NCBI GenBank assembly: GCA_039197765.1
Contig: JBCCTX010000002.1
Location: forward strand, 5,759 to 69,758
DNA length: 64,000 bases
Source: JBCCTX01 sp039197765
GTDB lineage: Bacteria > Bacteroidota > Bacteroidia > J057
Reading direction: 5' to 3'
Numbering within the stretch: the stretch's first letter is position 1; each line of letters begins with the position of its first letter. Shown piece by piece: positions 26,675 through 34,342 of the stretch. The notes below the pieces were generated by a model. That model was not told where the DNA came from, did no database searches, and saw only the letters and a program-made list of their open reading frames with translations. A program made the translations under genes and the position numbers.

Positions 26675-27362
26675 AATTTTATATGTTGAAGACGAGCTTT
26701 CCCTGGGAAAGATTGTATCAGAAAGTTTACAAAGTAGAAACTATGAAGTGACTTGGGTAAAAGAGGGGAAGAAAGCCTTAGCCAGCTTTCAGCGAGGAAA
26801 GCAAGATATTTGTATTTTGGACGTAATGCTACCTGGAAAAAATGGCTTTGATATTGGGAAAGAAATTCGAGCGTACAATCCCCACATTCCCATCATTTTT
26901 CTCACCGCAAAGACACAAACCCAAGATGTAATTGAAGGATTTCACTCAGGAGGTAACGATTACATCCGCAAGCCTTTTAGCTTAGAGGAATTACTTATTC
27001 GAATTGAAAACCTTCTCAGGTTATCCGGAGACCAGGACCTAAGAGAATCCCCTACGCTCAAGGGCTCTTATACATTGGGAAAATATGTGTATTTCCCCCA
27101 AAAATATGAACTCGTCTGTGAGGGAGAAAAACAAAGGCTTTCCCACAGAGAAGCTCAGCTCCTACACCTGTTTCTGCTACAGCCTAATCAGGTAATTGCA
27201 CGGAAGCAGATCCTACTCGAAATTTGGGGGGACGACAGTTTTTTTAATTCGAGGAACCTGGATGTCTATATCAAGCGCCTAAGAGACTATTTCCGGGCAG
27301 ATAGCAGGCTCCAAATTATGACCTTAAAAGGTGTAGGCTATCAATTCTTTGTAGAAACTTAA
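26667..27362 (+). CDS. Response regulator transcription factor, OmpR/PhoB type
   Basis: A 231-residue protein: receiver domain (residues 1-118) with acidic pocket VEDE, phosphoacceptor Asp52 (ICILDVMLPGKNG), LTAK and the KPF loop (YIRKPF), followed by a winged-helix DNA-binding domain (about 130-229, ending MTLKGVGYQF). It overlaps the upstream kinase gene by 8 nt, so the pair is coupled. The gene ends 1 nt before the convergent CDGSH gene. Targets are unknown; the divergently transcribed GLPGLI/outer-membrane pair is the nearest candidate. Confidence 0.93.
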   Translation: MIKILYVEDELSLGKIVSESLQSRNYEVTWVKEGKKALASFQRGKQDICILDVMLPGKNGFDIGKEIRAYNPHIPIIFLTAKTQTQDVIEGFHSGGNDYIRKPFSLEELLIRIENLLRLSGDQDLRESPTLKGSYTLGKYVYFPQKYELVCEGEKQRLSHREAQLLHLFLLQPNQVIARKQILLEIWGDDSFFNSRNLDVYIKRLRDYFRADSRLQIMTLKGVGYQFFVET

Positions 27363-27363
27363 C

Positions 27364-27795
27364 TTAAGACGTACGCTTCTTCATCAGCTCCACATGAGAA
27401 GCATCGCACAAAGGGAAGTTATTTGAAAGCCCACACCTACACAAAATAGTCATGCGCTTGTGTTCTGAGCTAGTACGCCCCTTTAAATCCTTTAACACGA
27501 CATCACCTTTAATAATCAAAGGTCCTTTGGGCACTTCCACAACCTCAATAGGGTTCTTCCCTGAGTAGAGATCTGGAGGGGTACGTCCCTCAATGGTTAA
27601 AGCCCCACTGGGACATTCATCAACCAATTGAACAATCTCCTCACTACTAGCGGCTGTCATATTGATCCAAGGTCTTTGGCGCAAACTGAAAACCTTAGGA
27701 AGGCCCCTCAAGCACACGCCCGTATGCTTGCAGAGATTGGGTTTCCAAACTACGGTAATTTCTCCATTTGTATAGGTGCGTGTGTCTTCTGCCAT
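27364..27795 (-). CDS. Two-domain iron-sulfur protein: divergent 4Fe-4S domain plus CDGSH domain
   Basis: A 143-residue protein. The N-terminal part (about 10-70) matches the divergent single-cluster ferredoxin domain Fer4_19, with Cys22, Cys28 and Cys61 (WKPNLCKHTGVC, DECPSGAL). The C-terminal part (about 88-140) carries a CDGSH-type 2Fe-2S site with three cysteines and one histidine: Cys119, Cys121, Cys130 and His134 (CRCGLSNNFPLCDASH). The third Gly of CDGSH is Ala here, which is common. Such proteins are probably small cytoplasmic redox or Fe-S carriers; no partner is visible nearby. It is convergent with the response regulator gene. Confidence 0.88.
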   Translation of the reverse strand: MAEDTRTYTNGEITVVWKPNLCKHTGVCLRGLPKVFSLRQRPWINMTAASSEEIVQLVDECPSGALTIEGRTPPDLYSGKNPIEVVEVPKGPLIIKGDVVLKDLKGRTSSEHKRMTILCRCGLSNNFPLCDASHVELMKKRTS

Positions 27796-27882
27796 GATGA
27801 AAAGTTTTTAAGGTTAACTCGGGTAGCTAAAAATTTAAGAAGTAATTAGAGTTAACCAAAAATTCGAACAAAGAGTTTTCCT

Positions 27883-27911
27883 AAAAAAACTGGGACCCCA
27901 AGAGGTCCCAG
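27883..27911 (-). terminator. Rho-independent terminator of the SusC/SusD operon
   Basis: CTGGGACC (27890-27897) pairs perfectly with GGTCCCAG (27904-27911); on the minus strand the hairpin is followed by seven T. It lies 35 nt after the SusD stop codon. Confidence 0.85.
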
Positions 27912-27945
27912 CCGTAGTAGGTGCTTGCTTCAATAAAGTACCAAT

Positions 27946-29340
27946 TCAATATCCTGGATTTTGTTCCAATTGATCATTAGGGTCTACTTCGATATCAGGA
28001 ATAGGTAAGGCCCACTGGTTTTCATTGGTTACCGTAGGTTTGATACTGCTTACATTTCCGTACCGAATAGCATCAAACCACTCATGACTTCCTTCAAAGG
28101 CCAATTCCTTCACCCGTTCCTCCTGAAGAAATGCCAACAATTCTTCTACAGAGGAAGGGCTTACAGCCTCCAATCCTGCCCTGTTTCGAACGACATTCAA
28201 TGCATCAGCTGCCTCTGTTAGGTCTCCTCCACTACGCGCAAGGGCTTCTGCCTTGATGAAATACATTTCAGCAAGTCGAAGGACATAGGTAGGATCATCT
28301 CCTGCAGTGAGGTTAGGATATTTACGGACCTCTGGACCATCAGGAGTTACACCAACAGAAGCAGACTCACGTGGATCCCCTGCTATAAGATCTGTATACT
28401 GAGAAGTAGGACCATAGTCATATCTACCGGCACCTAATTCTGAGCTGGGAGTAAGATGGAAGAAGGTATGTCCAGAGCCTTCTGTCTGACTGGCAAACAT
28501 AGCGAAGATAACTTCTGAGCTATTGAGTCGATTGACAAAAACATCCGCGTAGGCGGCTTCAAGGCTAAATACTCCACTTTGGATAACCTGATCGGCAAGT
28601 TGCGCGGCTAATGCAAACTCTTGAGCGTACAGTGCTACCCTTGCCTTCATGGCAAGTCCCGCCTCTTGTGAGGCAAAGTAAGAAACCGTAAATCCAGAGG
28701 CATCGGCAACCACTCCATCTAGGTCCACTTGAATAGATGCATATACTTCAGCTACTGTAGATCGGGCAAGCTGGGCATTATTAGCATCTCCTGGTTCCAG
28801 TCTAAGTGGAACACCTAGTGGAGAGCTGTTGTCCCAGAAGCGGCCGAATAGTCGCAAGGCATCGAAATGGGCCATTGCACGAAGAAATTTGGCTTCAGCA
28901 ATTATCTCATTTTTGCGGGTACCCGTAAACCCATCCTCATCGGAAAGCGTCCCCACTCGCTCAATTACATTGGAAGCCGCATTGGCAACTTCATAAATAT
29001 CATCCCAGGTATTTGCCAAGGTATTGTCGGAAGGTCGTACCGAGTTTGATTCAGATTGAAAGGTAATATCTCGGGTCGTTCCGGTAGTACTCCCTAAGTA
29101 TCCACTCAGTATACTTCCATATACAGGAAACATTCGGCTAAAATACCCATCCTGATTTAGGAAAGAATAAGTACCCGTCAAGGCACTCTCTGCGCCATTA
29201 GCATCCCTAATAGCTTCACCTGCCGAAAGGGATTGTTGCGGTTGAGGCTCTAATCCATCCAGGGTTTCACATGCACTAAATGCTAGTAAAAGCACCAGGA
29301 TCAAGCAGAAATTTATTGAATATCTCATCTGTAAGTTCAT
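27946..29340 (-). CDS. RagB/SusD family nutrient-uptake outer-membrane lipoprotein
   Basis: A 464-residue SusD homologue. The lipoprotein signal ends LAFSAC (Cys24 from the first ATG); the second Met (residue 5) may be the real start, as it gives a more typical signal. The family's N-terminal (GEAIRDANGAESALTGTYS), TPR-like helices (RAMAHFDALRLFGRFWDN) and C-terminal (LAEMYFIKAEALAR, LNVVRNRAGL, EERVKELAFEGSHEWFDAIRYG) elements are all present. It caps the SusC channel encoded 52 nt upstream and binds the imported glycan or other oligomer. No hydrolase genes flank the pair, so the substrate is unknown. A strong terminator follows. Confidence 0.93.
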   Translation of the reverse strand: MNLQMRYSINFCLILVLLLAFSACETLDGLEPQPQQSLSAGEAIRDANGAESALTGTYSFLNQDGYFSRMFPVYGSILSGYLGSTTGTTRDITFQSESNSVRPSDNTLANTWDDIYEVANAASNVIERVGTLSDEDGFTGTRKNEIIAEAKFLRAMAHFDALRLFGRFWDNSSPLGVPLRLEPGDANNAQLARSTVAEVYASIQVDLDGVVADASGFTVSYFASQEAGLAMKARVALYAQEFALAAQLADQVIQSGVFSLEAAYADVFVNRLNSSEVIFAMFASQTEGSGHTFFHLTPSSELGAGRYDYGPTSQYTDLIAGDPRESASVGVTPDGPEVRKYPNLTAGDDPTYVLRLAEMYFIKAEALARSGGDLTEAADALNVVRNRAGLEAVSPSSVEELLAFLQEERVKELAFEGSHEWFDAIRYGNVSSIKPTVTNENQWALPIPDIEVDPNDQLEQNPGY

Positions 29341-29392
29341 TTTTTGTAAGAAGAATATATATATGACCAGAAAAATGAGGAATGTCAGGTTC

Positions 29393-32300
29393 TTAAAATC
29401 CCAAATTCACCCCTAAAGCATAGGTTTTATTTCCAGGATAGGTTCCATTATCTACTCCCTGTGCACTACTTACATTTCCTCCAAACGTATTGACTTCTGG
29501 GTCGATTCCCGAGTAGTCTGTTAGGGTAAATAGGTTGGTCCCAACTAAATAAATACTACCTCTTTGGAGAAAAGTATTGTCAAATAGTAGGCTAGGTAGA
29601 TCATAGGATAATTTTACCTGTCTTAAGCGAGCGAAAGAGCCATCCTCAACGAAGAAGGAAGAATTTTGTCGGTTCTGATTGGGGTCTCCCCAGGCTACGC
29701 GGGGATGGTCTGTGTCCGTATTTGTGGGAGTCCACCGGTCCAGTATATCTGTAAAACTGTTGAATAAGTTATGCTGGAACACGTGGCCGCGCTTCGTGAA
29801 ATTGTAAATCTCATTTCCCTGAACAAACTGTAGTAAGGCAAATAAGGTAAGACCTTTGTACTGAAGGGTCGTATTTACTCCTCCCATGAAATCGAATAAC
29901 GCACTTCCCAAAATTATCCGATCGTCATTCGTTATCACGCCATCTCCATTGATATCTGCGTACCGAAAATCCCCAGGAGCTGTACCAGCTGTTTGGAATA
30001 CTCCACCGGGAGCAGCTGCATTTAGGGTATTTATCTCTTCTTGTGTCTGGAATATACCTTCTACCTGCAACCCAAAGAAGGAGCCGAGCGATTCACCCTC
30101 GCGGATAATACTTTGGTTAAATCCAGAAGCTGCAATGTCCTCACCATTGACGAGACGTTTTATTTCATTGTCATTATAGTTGAGATTTCCCCCTATATTC
30201 CAGGTAAAATCTTCATTTCTAATAACATCTACTGCTAAGGCCACATCGAAGCCCTGGTTCCGCATTTCTCCAATATTGCGGTTTACACTATTGAATCCAG
30301 AATTTCGTGGAACGGGAGCCAATAGAAGGATGTCATCGGTATCTTTTAGGTAGAAATCAATGCTTCCTGATACCCGTGAATTCCAAAAGGCAAAGTCTAC
30401 TCCCAGGTCATATTGGGTGGTAGTTTCCCACTTTAGATCGGGATTGGCGATTTGGGTAGGAGCGATTCCTCCTGCCCCGGCATAAGAAAAAGCGACGCCA
30501 TTTGCATCGGTACTCCCATATAGACCTAGTGAAGCAAAATTACCCCCCAATCCTCCATTGTTACGTCCAATTCGGTCATTTCCAATGATTCCCCAACTAG
30601 CTCGCAGTTTCAACTCGTTGAGGACGGGGGAATTTTCTAAGAAGGATTCGTTATCCAGTCGCCAGGCAACAGCTGCTGAGGGGAAAAAGCCCCAACGGTT
30701 ATTTTCTCCGAACCGCGAAGAGCCATCCGCACGAATGGTTCCCGTAACTATAAATCTGTCATCAAAGTTATAATTCACACGTGCAAAAGAAGATATCAGT
30801 GCACGCTCCGTACCGACACCTCCTACCAAAAGAGGAGTTGCAGCACTTGCAAAAGTAGTAAGGATATCGTTGGGAAAGTCTGTGGCGGAAGCCACGAAAT
30901 TGTCCCGAGTATCGCGTTGGAAGGAGCCGCCTACCAGCGCGCTCAGACGATTTTGTTCGTCTATCTCCCAGTCATAAGAAAGGGTATTTTCCCAAATGAT
31001 ACTTCTAAATTCATTGGTCCCACGCTGTGCGTAACCGCTTCCATTTAGGCGTCCTCCTAAGGTAGCTGTTGACCAAACCTGGTCTTGATTGAGAGAAGCA
31101 AGATCCAAGGCTACGCTGGAACGAAGTCGTAAGTCTTTAATTATTTCCAATTCCCCATAGACAGAGGCCAGAATCCGCAAGGTCTCAAAATCATTTTGGT
31201 ATCCTTCTCCAGCAGCCACGGGATTGTCTGCTACCCCTGGAATCGGAGTGAAGCTCCCATCTTCCTGGCGAATCGGCAAATCCGGTCGAGAACGCATAGC
31301 CACTACATAGGGGCCAATAATAAAGTTGTCGTTTGCCTGAACATTCTCAGTTGTTAGGCTCACTGTTGCACTCGTTCCAAAAGATAACTTATCCGAAATT
31401 CGGGAATCGAGATTAAGCCTTCCCGAAAGTCGCTGGAAACCCGTTCCATCAAGCGTACCCTCCTGGTCATCAATCGCAAAGGAAGCGAAATAGCGAGAGG
31501 CTTGGCTTCCTCCGCGCAGCGAGAAGTTCCAACGCTGAACCGTTGCATCGCGGAAAACCGCATCCAGCCAATCCGTATCCTCATCCCCAAAGCTACCCGG
31601 ATCAAAGGGGTCCAGACCGGCATTGGTCCTTGATTCATTCAGAATTTCCTGATACTGCTGAGCATTCAGCATATCTGGCAGGTTGATGGGTTCTCTCTGA
31701 CCAACGGAGAAATTAAAGTCAAACTGAGGCCTTTGACCGAACCGTCCTCTCTTGGTAGTGACCAAGACAACTCCATTGGCAGCCCGTGAACCATATAAAG
31801 CCGTTGCAGAAGCATCCTTAAGTACTTCTATGGACTCAACATCTGAAAAATTAATCGTTGAAAGGGAGTTTCCTGTTTGTCCTCCTAAGCCTCCCCCAGT
31901 CGCTGTACCAAACTGTCCCGGGATTTGGAGATCTTGCGCCTCTACCGGAACTCCATCAATTACATATAAGGGTTGGTTGGAAGAATTGATAGAAGAAGGA
32001 CCCCTTACGCGTACTGAAACCCCTCCTCCAGGTTGTCCATTGGCGGAGGTGACGTGTACACCTGCTGCCCGCCCCTGAAGTACTTGATCAATACCCGCTA
32101 CTGGAACTTCTTGAACGGCATCCCCACTTACTGAAGTAAGAGAGCCCGTAAGATCTTCCCTCCGTGAGGTTCCATAGGCCACAATCACAACTTCTTGAAG
32201 GTTTGTCTCTTCTGAGACCATACTTACATCAATCTGGGTTCTCCCTTCAATCAGAACTTCTTGATCGGCCATGCCGATAAAACTGAAAACAAGGGTTGTT

Positions 32301-32500
32301 GCACTGGGAGAGACTTGGATGGTGTACTTTCCAGCATCATCCGAATAGACACCATACGTAGTACCTTTAACCAAAACGGTAACACCAGGCAAAGGGTCTC
32401 CCGTCTGACCGTCCAATACGGTCCCCGAAATTGCCTGTTGGGCAATAGCAGGGGAAAGGGCGATCATACATGTAAATAATAGTAGAAAATACTTGCTCAT
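29393..32500 (-). CDS. SusC/RagA family TonB-linked outer-membrane transporter
   Basis: A 1035-residue protein with signal peptide (ending AIAQQ), a carboxypeptidase-regulatory-like domain (about 21-100, AISGTVLDGQTGDPLPGVTV), a plug domain with the SusC signature (about 115-230: DQVLQGRAAGV, VRVRGPSSIN, PLYVIDGVPV, DVESIEVLKDASATALYG) and a large TonB-dependent barrel to the C-terminal aromatic end (LGVNLGF). It imports large nutrients across the outer membrane with the SusD lipoprotein encoded 52 nt downstream. No anti-sigma/ECF pair is adjacent. About 600 nt of gene-free sequence with a nested inverted repeat precede it. Confidence 0.94.
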   Translation of the reverse strand: MSKYFLLLFTCMIALSPAIAQQAISGTVLDGQTGDPLPGVTVLVKGTTYGVYSDDAGKYTIQVSPSATTLVFSFIGMADQEVLIEGRTQIDVSMVSEETNLQEVVIVAYGTSRREDLTGSLTSVSGDAVQEVPVAGIDQVLQGRAAGVHVTSANGQPGGGVSVRVRGPSSINSSNQPLYVIDGVPVEAQDLQIPGQFGTATGGGLGGQTGNSLSTINFSDVESIEVLKDASATALYGSRAANGVVLVTTKRGRFGQRPQFDFNFSVGQREPINLPDMLNAQQYQEILNESRTNAGLDPFDPGSFGDEDTDWLDAVFRDATVQRWNFSLRGGSQASRYFASFAIDDQEGTLDGTGFQRLSGRLNLDSRISDKLSFGTSATVSLTTENVQANDNFIIGPYVVAMRSRPDLPIRQEDGSFTPIPGVADNPVAAGEGYQNDFETLRILASVYGELEIIKDLRLRSSVALDLASLNQDQVWSTATLGGRLNGSGYAQRGTNEFRSIIWENTLSYDWEIDEQNRLSALVGGSFQRDTRDNFVASATDFPNDILTTFASAATPLLVGGVGTERALISSFARVNYNFDDRFIVTGTIRADGSSRFGENNRWGFFPSAAVAWRLDNESFLENSPVLNELKLRASWGIIGNDRIGRNNGGLGGNFASLGLYGSTDANGVAFSYAGAGGIAPTQIANPDLKWETTTQYDLGVDFAFWNSRVSGSIDFYLKDTDDILLLAPVPRNSGFNSVNRNIGEMRNQGFDVALAVDVIRNEDFTWNIGGNLNYNDNEIKRLVNGEDIAASGFNQSIIREGESLGSFFGLQVEGIFQTQEEINTLNAAAPGGVFQTAGTAPGDFRYADINGDGVITNDDRIILGSALFDFMGGVNTTLQYKGLTLFALLQFVQGNEIYNFTKRGHVFQHNLFNSFTDILDRWTPTNTDTDHPRVAWGDPNQNRQNSSFFVEDGSFARLRQVKLSYDLPSLLFDNTFLQRGSIYLVGTNLFTLTDYSGIDPEVNTFGGNVSSAQGVDNGTYPGNKTYALGVNLGF

Positions 32501-33098
32501 AAATAGTTGATTAGGTTGAAAGAGTAAGCAGTTTTTCTACTAGCAAAGCAGTGGGTCGTAGGTAATGCGATGGTTTTCCTACCTTGCTTTGGACAGGATG
32601 AAAAAGAACGAATAGGGAGTTTTTGTTGAAAGAGAAGTAGGTATCAACAGCAATCTCAATCGTTAATAACTACATATTTTTTCAAAGGGTTGCCTGTAGA
32701 GCAAAATATTTTAAAATTTTCAGAAAGAAAATCCTTCCATTTGTAAAAAATGTTGTAGGTTTCTTTTTAGTACCTAAGCAAAAGAATTGCGGTAATGAAA
32801 GCGTCCATTATCTTCATGTATACCCTAAAGGGTTTTTATAATCGCCTGATTTTTACCACAGCGTTTTGTGAGATAGACCCCTGTTATCCCCTTAGAAAGG
32901 GGATGGGGAGGTACATAGAGAGATCGAATGTACCTTGTTAGAAATTTAACGCTTAAATACCCTCTTTTTCCTCTTATAATTACTCCTTGATCCTCTGTGG
33001 TAAAACAAAAAAGTCCAAGGAACTTTGGTTTCATCTGACTTAAAGAATACATACCAAATCGGTTTTACTCCGGTACTTAATAAACTTGGGACTATATA
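32501..33098. other. Gene-free stretch upstream of the SusC gene
   Basis: About 600 nt with no credible coding frame. The part next to the SusC start is AT-rich and probably holds its promoter, but I found no clear TAnnTTTG motif. The distal part carries the nested inverted-repeat element annotated at 32851-33005. A 75-codon minus-strand frame (32825-33052) runs through that element and is judged accidental. Confidence 0.5.
32851..33005. repeat. MITE-like element with nested inverted repeats
   Basis: The ends are a perfect 11-bp inverted repeat, TTTTACCACAG (32851-32861) and CTGTGGTAAAA (32995-33005). Inside are ATCCCCTT/AAGGGGAT with a 3-nt loop (32886-93 with 32897-904) and GGTACAT/ATGTACC (32910-16 with 32928-34). 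The whole 155 nt is non-coding. It could be a miniature inverted-repeat element or a structured RNA; target-site duplications are not obvious, and copy number elsewhere cannot be judged. Confidence 0.4.
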
Positions 33099-33296
33099 TT
33101 AAGAGCTTTCTGCTCCTAAAGCTTTTATATAAATCCTTGTAGCAAGCGGAGGATCTTTTCTATTTCTTCCCGTTCGGTCCAATCTCCTACTTCTTGTTCG
33201 TTTGGGATTGTGGAAAGTACTTCTGAATTGAAAAATGAGTAAAAAAATACTAATGGTCAATATCAGGGCAAGTGCTACCAATAATTGAGTTTCCAT
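33099..33296 (-). CDS. Small single-pass membrane protein, hypothetical
   Basis: A 65-codon frame starting with ATG 3 nt after the stop of the D-lactate dehydrogenase gene on the same strand. It encodes a single hydrophobic segment (about residues 5-24, Leu/Ile-rich) followed by a strongly basic tail rich in Arg and Lys, as expected for an N-out membrane peptide with the positive end inside. The tight spacing and membrane pattern argue for a real gene in the ldh transcript, but no family is recognised and conservation cannot be checked here. Confidence 0.4.
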   Translation of the reverse strand: METQLLVALALILTISIFLLIFQFRSTFHNPKRTRSRRLDRTGRNRKDPPLATRIYIKALGAESS

Positions 33297-33299
33297 ACA

Positions 33300-34289
33300 T
33301 CAATTCAACTCGTTTTCACTGTTCTTTCTCTCAGCCCAACAAGCCAAATTATACACAGTTGTATCAGCAATGTTTCGAAGGGCTGTTTGTGTCAAAAAAG
33401 CTTGGTGGCTCGTTACCTGGACATTATTGAAAGTCAACAAACGAGCTATAACATCGTCTTGCAAAATATTTTCAGAATGGTCCTCAAAAAATAGGCCTTT
33501 CTCTTCCTCATACACATCTATGCCCAAGTACCCAATGTGCCGTTTTTTTAATGCATGGATAACTGCACGGGTATTGAGCAGTCCTCCTCTGCTGGTGTTA
33601 ATCAGCATGACTCCCTTTTTCATCCTCTGAATTTGTGCTGTATCGATAATGTAATGGGTATGTGCATTCAGTGGAACGTGCAGGGTGATGATATCAGAAA
33701 GGCTGCACAGTGCATCAACCCCAACATATTCCATTCCATACTTTTCCACTAACTCCTGATTGGGCTCAAGGTCATATCCCAATAGTTTACAGCCAAAGCC
33801 ATTCAAAATCTTGGCTACCACTTCTCCAATTTTCCCCGTACCAATGATTCCTACTGTTTTGCCATTCATATCGAAGCCCGTCAACCCGTCAAGGGAAAAG
33901 TTAAGCTCCCTTACTCGAGAATGGGCTCGAATTAACTTCCGATTCAAGGAAAGCATCAGCGCTACAGTATGCTCTGCAACGGAATAGGGAGAATAAGCAG
34001 GTACGTTGGCTACCGTCATTCCTAACTCCTGCGCCTTGGAAAGGTCTACATGGTTGTATCCTGCCGAACGCAAGGCAAGGTATTTTACTCCTACTCGGCT
34101 CAGTTGTTCCAACACTGGCCCCGAAGCATCATCGTTTGCAAATAGTGTGGCGGCTTCACATCCCTCTGCCAATACAACGGTGTCCTTTGTCAAATAGGTA
34201 TCAATAAACTTTACTTCGAATTTACCTGCATTGGCTTGCTGAAAAGGCTCTAGCTCAAATTTGTGGGTGCTGTAAAATGCGATTTTCAT
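33300..34289 (-). CDS. ldhA: D-lactate dehydrogenase / 2-hydroxyacid dehydrogenase
   Basis: A 329-residue NAD-dependent D-2-hydroxyacid dehydrogenase. I choose ATG 34289 (MKIAFYSTHK), giving the usual family length; the upstream TTG would add 13 unlikely residues. The NAD motif is GIIGTGKIGEVV (about 147-158). Catalytic residues are Arg234 (NTSRGGL), Glu263 (DVYEEE) and His295 (SHQAFLT), all at the positions of fermentative D-LDH. It reduces pyruvate to D-lactate in the cytoplasm. It starts 53 nt after the DUF4914 gene on the same strand, so the two may be co-transcribed. Confidence 0.9.
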   Translation of the reverse strand: MKIAFYSTHKFELEPFQQANAGKFEVKFIDTYLTKDTVVLAEGCEAATLFANDDASGPVLEQLSRVGVKYLALRSAGYNHVDLSKAQELGMTVANVPAYSPYSVAEHTVALMLSLNRKLIRAHSRVRELNFSLDGLTGFDMNGKTVGIIGTGKIGEVVAKILNGFGCKLLGYDLEPNQELVEKYGMEYVGVDALCSLSDIITLHVPLNAHTHYIIDTAQIQRMKKGVMLINTSRGGLLNTRAVIHALKKRHIGYLGIDVYEEEKGLFFEDHSENILQDDVIARLLTFNNVQVTSHQAFLTQTALRNIADTTVYNLACWAERKNSENELN

Positions 34290-34342
34290 GATTTTTTGTA
34301 TTACTAACAACCTTAGTTGGACATTCAATCCCTACTAAATAT

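Noticed and set aside
32825..33052. 75-codon minus-strand frame upstream of the SusC gene
   Set aside because: It runs through the nested inverted-repeat element; the composition follows from the repeats and no domain is visible.
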